From contig NZ_FXTP01000010.1 of NCBI RefSeq assembly GCF_900182705.1, forward strand, positions 62,001 through 126,000: a stretch of 64,000 bases of DNA, written 5' to 3'. This document shows positions 16,950-26,383 of this stretch, piece by piece. Below the pieces are notes generated by a model. The model made no database searches and was not told where the DNA came from. It worked only from the letters and a program-made list of their open reading frames with translations. The translations under genes and the position numbers were made by a program. Each line of letters opens with the position of its first letter. Positions within the stretch are counted from its first letter, which is position 1. This DNA comes from Gracilimonas mengyeensis (lineage in GTDB: Bacteria; Bacteroidota; Rhodothermia; Balneolales; Balneolaceae).

Positions 16950-17513
16950 TCAGCCTTCATACGCTTCCCGCAAATTCCGTATTTGTTCAAAGTGCCGGCG
17001 CTGGTGGGCTTCGGTAATGCCAAAACAGGAGGTTAGTGACATGGGCACAAACTTAACCACAGGATTCTTCGTTTTGATGCGATCCAAATCCAGTGCCTGT
17101 AGCTCTGCTGACTTTAGACTTGCCAGCAATTTATCCTGTAATTCCAGAAAATCCTGAAGTACCACCTCTTTATCCAGATCTGGTTGATCTACAGGTTCAA
17201 AAGAGGGTACAGTGGGGAGAGGACGTTTATTTTGAGGACTAACCTGCCGGATAAACCACCTAAACACAAAACCGGGCTCAAAAGGCGGTTTTCCTTTTAT
17301 TAGAGAAGCGTCAGGTTCAGAAAGGCGAGCGTTTATTTGCCCATAATACTGATTGCCAGCCTGTACCAAGTGGCTCAATATTTCACCAATACACCATTTG
17401 TCTTCTGCCGGACGGCGGAGAAAGGTCTCTTTATCTAAATCTGAAACTAAGGTTTGGGCTTGTTTTTTGGCATCTTCTAAAGCATCAGAAAAATATTGAT
17501 AGGTATATTGCAT
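16950..17513 (-). CDS. DinB-fold (YfiT-like) protein
   Basis: Taking the start at 17513 gives 187 residues (MQYTYQYFSDAL) and places the ATG directly after the corA stop; a longer frame to 17582 would overlap corA. KWCIGEILSHLVQAGNQYYGQI (His in the second helix) and GITEAHQRRHFEQIRNLREAY (two His near the C-terminus) are the three metal-ligand positions of the DinB four-helix bundle. Members include thiol transferases and many unknowns, so the reaction cannot be assigned. Probably translated with corA. Confidence 0.72.
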   Translation of the reverse strand: MQYTYQYFSDALEDAKKQAQTLVSDLDKETFLRRPAEDKWCIGEILSHLVQAGNQYYGQINARLSEPDASLIKGKPPFEPGFVFRWFIRQVSPQNKRPLPTVPSFEPVDQPDLDKEVVLQDFLELQDKLLASLKSAELQALDLDRIKTKNPVVKFVPMSLTSCFGITEAHQRRHFEQIRNLREAYEG

Positions 17514-17515
17514 GG

Positions 17516-18616
17516 CTACAACCATTTTTTCTTGCGGAAATAGAACAACATCACCACAGCTGCTACTATCATGATTCCCCATACGGCCGGGTATGCCCAG
17601 GGTACGGATAGTTCAGGCATGTATTCAAAGTTCATCCCGTAGATACCGGCAATAAAAGTAAGCGGGATGAAAATAGTGGCAATGATGGTGAGTACTTTCA
17701 TCACCTCATTCATCTTGTTGCTTACCTGACTCATATGCATATCCAGCATGCCAAGGGCCATATCGCGGTAGTTCTCAACACCGTCAATGATTTGCACCAA
17801 GTGATCGTACACATCCCGGAAAAAAACTTTATTCTCCTCATCAATCAAAGGAGATTCCTCCCGGAGCAGGGAATTCAGGCTGTCCCGCATAGGCCATACG
17901 GAACGCCTGAAAAAGATAAGTTTTCGACGTAATGCATGGATTTTTTGGGGGATATCTTCATCTGATTCCTGCAGAATCTCATTTTCCAGATCTTCAATCT
18001 CATCTCCCAGCTTTTCGAGTACTTTAAAATAATGATCTACGATGGTATCGATGAGGGCATAGGCCAGGTAATCTGGTCCATGATTCCGTAATCTGGGTGC
18101 TCCGCTTCGCAGGCGGTGTAAAACCGGTTCATAAATTGGAAAATCATCTTCCTGAAAAGAAAGCACTGAATTGGAAGATAATACAATGCTAACCTGTTCA
18201 ACATTTAGCACCCCAGTATCTTCGGAAAAACTCATCATCCGCAACACAAAAAACATGTGATCGGGATATTCTTCAATTTTAGAGCGCTGATTGGTGTTTA
18301 AGATATCTTCCTGTATAAGCGGATGGAGCTCAAAGTATTGCCAAATCTCCTTCAGTTTTTCAATGTCATGTAATCCGCACACATTAATCCATGTTTTTGA
18401 GGGAGAATCGAGATAAGGTTTACTGTCCTCAATTTTGGAAAGATCGTGCTCACTAAGCTGCTCTGCATCGTAATCATACAGGTTCATGAGAACATGATCG
18501 AGCCGTTGTTCTCCGGTAAAATGCAGGGTGCCGGGGGCTTGTCCCGGTTTTTTGGTCGTCTTTCGCTGTTTCAGGAAAGAAGGGACCGGCAGGCGTTTTG
18601 TGATTTTTCTAACCAT
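17516..18616 (-). CDS. corA: CorA-type magnesium/cobalt channel
   Basis: 366 residues from the ATG at 18616 (MVRKITKRLPV). The frame stays open to 18688, but that extension runs into the terminator hairpin of the upstream gene and is unlikely to be translated. A large cytoplasmic alpha/beta and helical domain is followed by two C-terminal membrane segments. The signature YGMN comes just after the first (IYGMNFEYMPEL), and the tail is basic (FYFRKKKWL). CorA pentamers pass Mg2+ and Co2+ through the inner membrane. Confidence 0.92.
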   Translation of the reverse strand: MVRKITKRLPVPSFLKQRKTTKKPGQAPGTLHFTGEQRLDHVLMNLYDYDAEQLSEHDLSKIEDSKPYLDSPSKTWINVCGLHDIEKLKEIWQYFELHPLIQEDILNTNQRSKIEEYPDHMFFVLRMMSFSEDTGVLNVEQVSIVLSSNSVLSFQEDDFPIYEPVLHRLRSGAPRLRNHGPDYLAYALIDTIVDHYFKVLEKLGDEIEDLENEILQESDEDIPQKIHALRRKLIFFRRSVWPMRDSLNSLLREESPLIDEENKVFFRDVYDHLVQIIDGVENYRDMALGMLDMHMSQVSNKMNEVMKVLTIIATIFIPLTFIAGIYGMNFEYMPELSVPWAYPAVWGIMIVAAVVMLFYFRKKKWL

Positions 18617-18663
18617 AATCTGTTTGTTTTTCCCAAGAGTAACGCAGAAATGGGAGGAGGGCA

Positions 18664-18700
18664 AATAAAAAAATCCCGCATCGATCAAGATGCGGGATTT
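18664..18700 (-). terminator. Rho-independent terminator of the OmpA-family gene
   Basis: AAATCCCGCATC (18671-18682) pairs perfectly with GATGCGGGATTT (18689-18700) around six bases. On the minus strand it is followed by T residues (18666-18670). It separates the OmpA-like gene from corA. Confidence 0.92.
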
Positions 18701-18727
18701 ACGGGGTTTGGGTAAAAAATCTATGGG

Positions 18728-19408
18728 TTATTGATTGCCAATACGGCCTTCTTCAGCGGCTTCTTTCAGCTCATCATTGGCCCAAATAGCAATTTCAACG
18801 CGTCGGTTTTGCTGGCGACCTTCAGCTGTTTCGTTGGTGGCTACCGGCTTGCTTTCTCCGTAACCAACAATGGTCATTCGTTCAGCATCCACGCCGGTAA
18901 AGGCTGCAAATTCAGCTACCGAACGGGCACGTTGTTCCGAAAGGTTTTGGTTGAATTCTTCGGTGCCACGGCTGTCGGTATGTCCGGCAAACATGATATT
19001 AGTGTCTTTATAATCTTTTAGTACACGGGCCAGATCTTCAATATCTCTCTTGGCCGGATCCTTTAGAGTGTAGGATTCGGTATCAAAAAGAATACCGCCG
19101 TCAAAGGTGATTTTAATCCCTTCACCAACTCGTTCTACTTCAGCATTCTGGAGTTCTTCTTCCAATTCTTCTGCCTGGCGGTCCATGTAATTACCAATGG
19201 CTGCACCCGTTGCGCCACCTACAGCGGCACCTACAATAGCACCTGTAGTGGTGCTTCCGGCAGCTTTACCTATCACAGCGCCCGCTAATGCCCCGGCGCT
19301 GGCTCCAATCGTTGTACCCTTAGCGGTTTTGCTCCAGTTTTTACAGGCCGTGAAAGGCATCAGCAAGGCCACGATTACAGCAAGTATTTTAAAATTGTAC
19401 GTCTTCAT
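18728..19408 (-). CDS. OmpA-family peptidoglycan-binding lipoprotein with glycine zipper
   Basis: 226 residues. The signal peptide ends with a probable lipobox (PFTAC, Cys22). Residues about 30-75 are a glycine-zipper segment (repeated GxxxG/A: GASAGALAGAVIGKAAGS), followed by a short acidic helix. The C-terminal OmpA domain (about 95-210) has FAGHTDSRGTEEFNQNLSEQRA and VGYGESKPVATNETAEGRQQNRRVEI, with the Asp and Arg that bind diaminopimelate. It likely links outer membrane and wall. Confidence 0.9.
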   Translation of the reverse strand: MKTYNFKILAVIVALLMPFTACKNWSKTAKGTTIGASAGALAGAVIGKAAGSTTTGAIVGAAVGGATGAAIGNYMDRQAEELEEELQNAEVERVGEGIKITFDGGILFDTESYTLKDPAKRDIEDLARVLKDYKDTNIMFAGHTDSRGTEEFNQNLSEQRARSVAEFAAFTGVDAERMTIVGYGESKPVATNETAEGRQQNRRVEIAIWANDELKEAAEEGRIGNQ

Positions 19409-19533
19409 AGAAAGTGTTCGGTTTGATTGATATTCACTTTCTTATAAAGCTATCGGGCAGGAATGTTCCAGAAAGAAATTGCTGCAAAAGCATACAGCTT
19501 TTATGGAAGAGAAATTATGCTAAAAGCCAGCAT

Positions 19534-19568
19534 AAAACCCCACAGAACCATAGGCTGGCTCTGTGGGG
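19534..19568 (-). terminator. Rho-independent terminator of the chemoreceptor gene
   Basis: CCCCACAGA (19538-19546) pairs with TCTGTGGGG (19560-19568). Inner bases add further pairing (GCCAGCC side). On the minus strand a T run (19534-19537) follows. It lies immediately after the chemoreceptor stop at 19575. Confidence 0.88.
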
Positions 19569-19574
19569 TAGAGA

Positions 19575-21632
19575 TTATCCTGCAACTCTAAAGGCTCTTT
19601 TGGCGCGGTTTGATTTGTGGTTTTGGGTGGACTTATTTCTTTTGTTAACCGGATCTCTGCCCATAACTTTATGAAGTATTCGTCTCGCTGGAGGCATCGT
19701 TTTTTTAGTGGGTTGAACCGGTTGCCTGGATGGTCCCTGATCGGTTTCACCTAAAAGATGGGTTAACTCTTTTACCAATTCCTTGAGCTCAACCGACTGA
19801 CTGGAAAGTTCTTCAGCGGCACTGGCACTTTCTTCAGAGTTGGAAGCATTGTCTTGAATGGCCCGATCCATTTCTGCCATCACGGTATTCATTTCCTCCA
19901 CGCCTTTGGATTGCTCCTTGGCGGCCCCGGAAATTTCCGCAATCAGTGTGAATATTTCATCGATGCTTGCAGAGATTTTTTCAAGACCTTTTGAAACATC
20001 TTCGGCAACCTGAGTGCCTTTGGCTGTGCTCTCTTGCGATCCGGCAATGAGTCCGGAAGTATCCTGAGCAGCAATAGCACTGCGTTGGGCCAATTTGCGT
20101 ACTTCGTCGGCTACTACTGCAAAACCTTTGCCGGCCTCCCCGGCTCGGGCAGCTTCTACGGCGGCATTCAGGGCTAACAAATTAGTCTGAAACGCAATGT
20201 CATCAATGGTTTTGATAATGTTGGATGTTTTTTGAGAACTTTCCTTGATCTCGCGCATTGTCTCGTTCATACGCTCGATGGCCGATAATCCCTCTTCAAT
20301 CAGCGGTTTGGTGATATCCATTTGCTGCTCGGCCTGTCCCGCGTTGCCAGCTGTTTGTTTCAACTGGGCAGACATCTGCTCCAGAGAAGCCGTAGTCTGT
20401 TGTATTCCTGCAGCTTGTTCGCTACTGCTTTGGGCAAGTTCCTGACTGGATGAGGAGACCTGTTCCGAGGCACAACCCACTTCTGCAGAAGCATTGGAGA
20501 GCTGATAAATACCGGCTTCCAATGGTTTTACAATTTTATTCTTCACATAATAGGAGATGGCAAAGAATATCCCCAAAGCCAGAAGGAAAAACAGAATACT
20601 GGCACTAAACTCGCGGTTTGCAACGGCCTCCATTTTCGTAAGCTCTTTGCCAGAAACATCACCCACTTTTTCCGATAATTGTAGTGCGGTATTGATGGCT
20701 TTGGTAGCGGCATCAATCCATTCACCGGCGGTGACTGGGTAGACCGCTCCGTTGGCACTGGCTTGATACACTCCCTGACGAATACCTTCATATTCATTTA
20801 AAAACTGATGCTCAAAGACCTCAATAGCCTGCAGGAGATCCTGGTCTACACCGGTTGCACTTTTCAGGGCCAGTATTTTTTGGGCTGATTGTTCTACAAT
20901 GGTTCGGTATTGGTTTAAAGTTTCAAGTGATTTCTCAGGTATGGGTTCGCCCGCAGGTATGATGGTTGAAATAATTGCGCGCTCGCGTCCGGCATATTCC
21001 GCAAGGTATCCCACATTGCTGCGGATTACGTTATTATAATGGATGATATTTTCCTTCGGTGTTTGTGGAAGAAAGAGTGCATCCCGCAACGCGAATTCTG
21101 CAAAAATCAGGTTGGTGGCTGTGGTCATCCAGGTTGATACATCGATGGTGCCTTGCAGAACTCTACTTCGGGATGAGGCAACTTTAGCCCGTGCATCCTC
21201 AACATTATCAACAAGTCTTTGTAATTCATTGCTGTCCATTGCATCTGCCAGTTTCTTTGCTTTTTCTGTGGCTTGCCTGGAGAAAGCATCTCCTTTTTTA
21301 CCTAGTTCATTGTATTGGTTGATACGGTTTGAATCTCCGCCCGCCAATAGTAAACTTCCAACGCCCCGCTCTACCGCTTGCACACCGGCCGCTTGATTCA
21401 GGTACCCGGCTGCAGAGGATTTCAGGATAAAGTGGTCGGCGTCATTTTGTATGCCCCTGGCATCATAAATGAGAACCCCGGATAGTATGACGATAATGCC
21501 CAGCAACAATAGCAGCATGCTGGTTATTTTAGCTTGTAGTGTTTTCATAAGATTTAATTTTATCCCGACCAGAGAGCCATACTTATTGTTATTTGAATGT
21601 ATGCTGGATCTCTTGATCTGTTTAGTTGACAT
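19575..21632 (-). CDS. Methyl-accepting chemotaxis protein with NIT-like sensor domain
   Basis: 685 residues from the first Met; Met29 (21548, [17 protein letters not shown]) is the more likely start because it begins just before the first membrane segment. The extracytoplasmic part (about 70-330) resembles nitrate/nitrite-sensing NIT domains ([23 protein letters not shown]). The second membrane segment is at about 345-365. A normal HAMP domain seems shortened or absent. The signalling hairpin carries [20 protein letters not shown] and [14 protein letters not shown]. No other che genes are in the window, so it is an orphan receptor. Confidence 0.88.
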   Translation of the reverse strand: MSTKQIKRSSIHSNNNKYGSLVGIKLNLMKTLQAKITSMLLLLLGIIVILSGVLIYDARGIQNDADHFILKSSAAGYLNQAAGVQAVERGVGSLLLAGGDSNRINQYNELGKKGDAFSRQATEKAKKLADAMDSNELQRLVDNVEDARAKVASSRSRVLQGTIDVSTWMTTATNLIFAEFALRDALFLPQTPKENIIHYNNVIRSNVGYLAEYAGRERAIISTIIPAGEPIPEKSLETLNQYRTIVEQSAQKILALKSATGVDQDLLQAIEVFEHQFLNEYEGIRQGVYQASANGAVYPVTAGEWIDAATKAINTALQLSEKVGDVSGKELTKMEAVANREFSASILFFLLALGIFFAISYYVKNKIVKPLEAGIYQLSNASAEVGCASEQVSSSSQELAQSSSEQAAGIQQTTASLEQMSAQLKQTAGNAGQAEQQMDITKPLIEEGLSAIERMNETMREIKESSQKTSNIIKTIDDIAFQTNLLALNAAVEAARAGEAGKGFAVVADEVRKLAQRSAIAAQDTSGLIAGSQESTAKGTQVAEDVSKGLEKISASIDEIFTLIAEISGAAKEQSKGVEEMNTVMAEMDRAIQDNASNSEESASAAEELSSQSVELKELVKELTHLLGETDQGPSRQPVQPTKKTMPPARRILHKVMGRDPVNKRNKSTQNHKSNRAKRAFRVAG

Positions 21633-22167
21633 AACATCAAAGAGGTGATGTTTTAATCACGATCAGCTCTTGAAAATTTTATTTAAGACATTATCGTCTT
21701 TTATTAGTTATCACTTAAGCTATTGTTTTATCTAATTCATTTTTTCCAAGATGGGAATGGGAAGCTTAATAATTAGCCTGGAATACCATATAAATCAGGT
21801 GGGAAAACTGTAGAATAATCAGAGGGCGTAACAAAATATTCTAAGCTTTGGTGAAAATTCGTTCCAACGCAGAGCGTATGGAACGAGGGGGGAAGGGGCC
21901 TCAAGGTGTGTCAAAAAATTACAGCTATCACGCTCAGATTTAACTTAAAGTACAGAAAGGCTTGAAGGGTTTGAGATGGCCGAGCCAAACTATTCGACCA
22001 GAGGTCCCCTCAGGCATTCCGAACCGGAGGTTCGGAACGAGTGAGATTGTAAGTATGGCACAATGGTTACTGGATAACACACCGCAATAATCCGCTTAAT
22101 CCGTGTCATCCGCGTTCTGTTCCGATTTTAGGAGCTTTTGGCCGAACAACTTATCCGGCCTAAGCTT
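21633..22167. repeat. Gene-free gap with GTTCC palindromes and repeat D copy 2
   Basis: No supported gene in 535 bp. It contains a GTTCC/GGAAC palindrome at about 21866-21890, a perfect 9-bp hairpin at 22017-22037 (TTCCGAACC / GGTTCGGAA, three-base loop), and repeat D copy 2 at 22087-22122 (core GTCATCCGCGTTCT). The first ~200 bp upstream of the chemoreceptor are A+T-rich and may hold its promoter; no confident box is seen. Confidence 0.6.
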
Positions 22168-24717
22168 TTATACCACTTCAGCCCGGAGTACTTCCAGTGG
22201 CGGCTTGTTGTGCACTCCGCGGGTGTTGAGCAGACCTATCAGTAGTACAAGAGCTGTAAGAATCAGGATTTCAGCCCCGATGATGAAAAAGTCTGGGACG
22301 AACTGTATATCAAAATAAAAATACCCGATGAGGTAGCTGGCGCCGAGGGATAATATCAACCCGGTCAAAGAGGCCATCACCCCAAGCAGCACGTATTCTA
22401 TCACTTGTATTTTGATAACCTGACGTTTGGAAGCGCCGAGGGTTCGCAATAACACCGCCTCGCGGATGCGTTGAAAACGGGAAGTTGCCGCCGAGCCTGC
22501 CAATACAATCAAGCCGGTAATGATACTGAACAGCCCAATAAACTGAATCACAAATGTAACTTTATCCAGGAAGTTACGGACGGTATCAAGGACTTGTCCC
22601 ACGTCAATAGCGGACACGTTTGGATACTCCTGAACCAGTTCCTGCTGCAGGCGCAGGGAAGCTTCCCTGCTTTGGGTTTTGATGGTGGTAGCAAAAAACT
22701 GTGGGGCATTTTCAAGCACGCCGGAGGGAAATACCACGAAGAAGTTGGGGGAGGGCTGGTCCCAGGTAACCGTTCGTGTGCTGGCAATGTAACTTTGGAT
22801 GGGAATACCTTGCACATCCCAGGTGAGTGTGTCGCCGATTGAAGCATCGAGATTGTCCATTTGATCGGCTTCAATAGAAACGGGTACAATTTCATTCATG
22901 CCGGCCTGACCAATCCATTCGCCTTCTACCAGAGTTTCGGTAGGCAGCAGGCTGTCGCGATAGGTGGAACGGTATTCGCGATTGAGGGCCCAGCCGCTAA
23001 CATCACGGGTGGTATCGGCGTCAATTTCCTCCGTGGTTTCTCCATTGATGCTTTGCAGACGCATGGTCACAATAGGCACATTCTGCAGAATTTCATGTCC
23101 GTTGGAGGTAATAATTTCATTCACGCCTTCATTTTGATCGTACTGAATATCATACAACGCCAGGTTGGGCAGGTCTTCCTGATCCCCAAAATCAATTTGG
23201 TCCAGCAGCATATCCTGGGTTAGATAGAGGGAGCTGATCATGGTTACGCCCAGCCCGAAAGTGAGCAGGAGGGTAGTAGTTTGGTTATTGGGGCGGTAGA
23301 GGTTGGCCAAACCCTGACGCAGTTCATACGAGAACCCAGCGCGCAGAAATTTGCGTGAGCCTTTCATAATGAGTTTGGCAAAGCCGGTGAGGAGTGCCAG
23401 GCAGGCTACCAGTCCCAGGGTAAAGAACAGGGCAGGCAGGAATTCGCCAATCATCAGCCAGGCATAGCCGGTGACAAAAATCAGCAGAATAAAAGAAAGA
23501 ATGGCTTTAGTGTTGTTGGTCAGCAACTCAATCAGGTTAATGCTGATGGAGCGCAGGGTAAACAGAGGCGAGATCTTTTTCACAGCCAGCAGCGGGAAGA
23601 GGGCAAAAAGGATGGAAATAGCCAATCCTGTTCCTATCCCAATGGCAATAGAAAACCAGGAGATGTACAGGTCAATATCTACCGGTAGAAAATCCTGAAC
23701 TAGAACTGGCAAATATAGTTGAATGATGGAGCCCAACGCAGCGCCCAATACCGAGCCAGTGAGTCCCATGGCGGCAGCCTGAATCAAATAAATAAGCAAA
23801 GCCTGATTAGAGGAAACACCCACGCAACGCAACACGGCCACTGTATCTATTTTTTGCCGGATATACACAAAAATGGAGCTGGCTACTCCAATTCCACCCA
23901 GCAGCAATGCTATAAAGCCAATCAAATTCAAAAAGTTGGAGAGATAGAGGATGGCTTCACCTACTTCTTCTTCGCGTTCATCCACGGTATCGTAGCCGAA
24001 GCGCAGGTTTTGTTGATCGCGAAGTTGGTCGAGGCGGTCATCCACGTAAGCCATGTCGGTGCCTTCGGGGAATTTATGCCAGGAGACGTACTCCAGCCGG
24101 CTCCCACGTTGCAGCAATCCGGTTTCTTCCACATTTTCTTTGGGGATAAAAATCCGCGGACCAAAAAAGCTGGCTGCTACAGGCTGACCCGGAATCTCAA
24201 TCAGGGTTCCTTCAATTTTGTAAGTGATTTGCCCGATTTTGACAGAATCTCCGGGTTGTAAGTCAAACAGCCGCATGACCGGTTCATCCACCAAAGCCCC
24301 ACCATTCTGCTGAAAGGTTTGGGCAGCAGAGGCCGGCTCGGTAATCAAATCCCCATAAAAAGGAAATCCTCCTTCCACAGCAGAAATTTGGGAGAGACGA
24401 GTAGTTCCGGTCTTTGGGAAAAAAGCCATGGAGTTGAATTCCAGTGCGGTGGAAACTTCTCCACCAAGAGAATCGAGGACGGCTTGGAGTTCCTCCTGGA
24501 AAGGGGCATTGCGTTCCACTTCTAAATCAGCGCCAAGCAGTTCCTTGGCCTGACTTTCGATACTGGTATTTAGGTTGGCCCGAAAAGAAGTGATCGCCAC
24601 CTGTGCGGCCACGCCTACGATAATGGCGGCCATGAAAAGAAAGAGTTTGGAGCGATTGGAACGGGAATCGCGCCAGGCCATTTTAAAGGTCCAGAGCAGA
24701 GATTTTTGGTTGTTCAT
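22168..24717 (-). CDS. YbbP-like FtsX-family ABC exporter permease
   Basis: 849 residues from the ATG at 24717 (MNNQKSLLWTFKMAWRDSRSNRSKLFLF), just after the ATPase stop; an in-frame start at 24768 would overlap the ATPase by 47 bases. A first membrane segment, an extracytoplasmic MacB-like domain and two FtsX blocks (ASSIFVYIRQKIDTVAVLRCVGVS at about 280-310 and the C-terminal REAVLLRTLGASKRQVIKIQ) give the YbbP architecture. With the ATPase and esterase it reproduces the tesA-ybbA-ybbP neighbourhood. Substrate unknown, possibly lipid or lipoprotein. Confidence 0.88.
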   Translation of the reverse strand: MNNQKSLLWTFKMAWRDSRSNRSKLFLFMAAIIVGVAAQVAITSFRANLNTSIESQAKELLGADLEVERNAPFQEELQAVLDSLGGEVSTALEFNSMAFFPKTGTTRLSQISAVEGGFPFYGDLITEPASAAQTFQQNGGALVDEPVMRLFDLQPGDSVKIGQITYKIEGTLIEIPGQPVAASFFGPRIFIPKENVEETGLLQRGSRLEYVSWHKFPEGTDMAYVDDRLDQLRDQQNLRFGYDTVDEREEEVGEAILYLSNFLNLIGFIALLLGGIGVASSIFVYIRQKIDTVAVLRCVGVSSNQALLIYLIQAAAMGLTGSVLGAALGSIIQLYLPVLVQDFLPVDIDLYISWFSIAIGIGTGLAISILFALFPLLAVKKISPLFTLRSISINLIELLTNNTKAILSFILLIFVTGYAWLMIGEFLPALFFTLGLVACLALLTGFAKLIMKGSRKFLRAGFSYELRQGLANLYRPNNQTTTLLLTFGLGVTMISSLYLTQDMLLDQIDFGDQEDLPNLALYDIQYDQNEGVNEIITSNGHEILQNVPIVTMRLQSINGETTEEIDADTTRDVSGWALNREYRSTYRDSLLPTETLVEGEWIGQAGMNEIVPVSIEADQMDNLDASIGDTLTWDVQGIPIQSYIASTRTVTWDQPSPNFFVVFPSGVLENAPQFFATTIKTQSREASLRLQQELVQEYPNVSAIDVGQVLDTVRNFLDKVTFVIQFIGLFSIITGLIVLAGSAATSRFQRIREAVLLRTLGASKRQVIKIQVIEYVLLGVMASLTGLILSLGASYLIGYFYFDIQFVPDFFIIGAEILILTALVLLIGLLNTRGVHNKPPLEVLRAEVV

Positions 24718-24721
24718 AGAC

Positions 24722-25435
24722 TTACCCGGCGGCCGTTTCAGGTTGAACTTCGGCGTGGGAGTCTTCAAAAACCTGCCCGTTTTTCAACTTGATGATGCGA
24801 TCACATTTCTTGGCTAACTCCAGATCGTGCGTGACCATCACCAGCGTAGTGCCTTGCTGTTCATTTAAATCAAAGATGAGTTTCTCGATATACTCGCCGG
24901 TTTCGGTATCGAGGTTGCCGGTGGGTTCATCCGCAAACAAAATTTTGGGTCGATTGATGAATGCACGGGCAATGGCAACGCGCTGTTGCTCTCCGCCTGA
25001 AAGCTGGGTGGGGTAGTGATGGGTGCGGTCGCCAAGTCCCACGCTTTCCAATAGTTGGGTTGCTCTCTGCCGCACTTCTTTGGTGGCTTCTCCCCGAAGT
25101 TCGAGCGGTACCATCACGTTTTCAAGTGCTGTCAAGGTTGGCACCAGTTGGAAAGTTTGAAATACAAATCCCACATGCTGGTTGCGAACTTTGGCGCGTT
25201 CGTCTTCATTTAATGGATTTAGCGGGATGCCGTTGAGGGTGACACTGCCGGAAGTGGGGCGATCCAGTCCGGCACAAAGGCCCAACAAGGTGGTTTTACC
25301 CGATCCGGACGGGCCTACAATGGCGCAGGAGATGCCTTCGGGAATGGAAAAATTGATGTCATCGACGACGGTCAGGGTTTTGTCGCCGCTTTGAAATTTG
25401 CGATACAGCTGTTGTACTTCGAGGATATTGCTCAC
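24722..25435 (-). CDS. YbbA/LolD-type ABC ATPase
   Basis: 237 residues. Walker A GPSGSGKTTLLGLCAGL (about 40-56), Q-loop in VGFVFQTFQLVPTLTALENV, signature LSGGEQQRVAIARAF, Walker B ILFADEPTGNLD and the switch His in VMVTHDLELA are all present. The length and the insert around PTSGSVTLNGIPLN fit the MacB/LolD/YbbA group that pairs with FtsX-type permeases. It forms an operon with the permease downstream. Confidence 0.95.
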   Translation of the reverse strand: MSNILEVQQLYRKFQSGDKTLTVVDDINFSIPEGISCAIVGPSGSGKTTLLGLCAGLDRPTSGSVTLNGIPLNPLNEDERAKVRNQHVGFVFQTFQLVPTLTALENVMVPLELRGEATKEVRQRATQLLESVGLGDRTHHYPTQLSGGEQQRVAIARAFINRPKILFADEPTGNLDTETGEYIEKLIFDLNEQQGTTLVMVTHDLELAKKCDRIIKLKNGQVFEDSHAEVQPETAAG

Positions 25436-25636
25436 GTTGCGTTGCTAAATTGTTTTAAGTGATACCGTCTCAAACAACGGTTTTTGCCAGAAACATTCCT
25501 TTAAATTTTGAGAAAGATTACGGAGAGAATGGGAAAAGGTTGTTTTGAATATCGAATAATGAATATTCAACATTGAATTTCGAAGTAAAGGTCTGATGTT
25601 GGTATTATTTGCTGTAGGAGGCTTGGGAAATCCTCA

Positions 25637-25772
25637 GCATGTCAAACAACTTAACGGTATAGAAGTCTAAGACTTCTCAAGTTTCAGCTTGTGTGCATGT
25701 CATACGTACTCAGGACTTCCGTTTTTCAGTTGAAAACTGAAAAGATCGTTGGGATATGATATTCTGTATCCA
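25637..25772 (+). repeat. Repeat B, copy 1
   Basis: Direct repeat of 25948-26085. Shared blocks in order: GCATGTCAAA, GGTATAGAAGTC..AGACTTCTC (hairpin), CATG..GTACTCAGG.CTT, and TTTTCAGTTG.AAACTGAAAA (hairpin) followed by GATC. Loops differ while stems are kept. Confidence 0.8.
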
Positions 25773-25810
25773 GGCTTTGTATTATGTTACATAACTGTAA
25801 AGCCACCAGG

Positions 25811-25886
25811 GAAAGTCTCTCCTTGAGGAGAGATAAATTAAAAAACTGTTCCTTTTTGAATTTTGAGAGGTGTTGGCGCCAGGGGA
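25811..25886 (-). repeat. Repeat A, partial copy
   Basis: Carries the CTCTCCTTGAGGAGAG hairpin and the GAGAGGTGTTGGCGCC end, i.e. the outer CTTGGC-side half of the element seen complete at 49591, 53795 and 57005. The other half is missing here. Confidence 0.65.
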
Positions 25887-25947
25887 AACATGATGTCGAT
25901 ACTGCATACAGCAACTGGTGTTTAGCAAATAGGCTTCATCCACCACT

Positions 25948-26085
25948 GCATGTCAAATATCCTAATTGGTATAGAAGTCAGAGACTTCTCTGGTTAAAGG
26001 TACATGCCATGTCTTGGGTACTCAGGGCTTTAACTTTTCAGTTGCAAACTGAAAAGATCTGTGGGTGGCAAATATCTTTGGATCA
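25948..26085 (+). repeat. Repeat B, copy 2
   Basis: Second copy of the 25637 repeat, same orientation, with the same two hairpins (GAAGTC..GACTTC at about 25974-25988 and TTTTCAG..CTGAAAA at about 26034-26055). A 175-bp segment with a partial repeat A lies between the copies. Confidence 0.8.
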
Positions 26086-26383
26086 CTGATAACCATTAGA
26101 GTCCTTGGCTTCCCTCTCCCTCGCTTTGTTGGACAAGCCAACACGCATTCCCTCTCCTTGAGAGGGACAAATTTCTGCCAGCTATTACACATTAAACTAC
26201 GTTCAAAATCTTGTTAAAGCCCCATACTTGTGCCTCTTCGGAGAGACCGGCTTTTGAGCAGCCTTGTGCTGCTGAAAAACCTGGGAGGGGAGTTAGATAT
26301 CTCTCAAAGAATGAATCATCAACAAAATAAGTTTATTACCTTCCTTGTTATCATTGCCAATCAAAAAAGTCAATTATCTGTTC

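Larger units (their letters stand above)
25436..26383. repeat. Repeat-filled gap between ybbA and tesA homologues
   Basis: About 950 bp without a supported gene. In order it holds: an ATTGAATTTCGAAGT-type module (25545-25586), repeat B copy 1 (25637-25772), a partial repeat A (25811-25886), repeat B copy 2 (25948-26085), and degenerate repeat A hairpins (26112-26170 and 26230-26297). The short frames here have no family features and track the repeats. Promoters for both divergent units must lie at its edges. Confidence 0.7.

Noticed and set aside
18617-18688. Longer N-terminus for CorA
   Set aside because: Runs through a strong terminator hairpin of the upstream gene; the sequence is unlike CorA.
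25784-26089. 101-codon frame in the tesA-ybbA gap
   Set aside because: It crosses repeat A and repeat B units and its translation has no coherent features.
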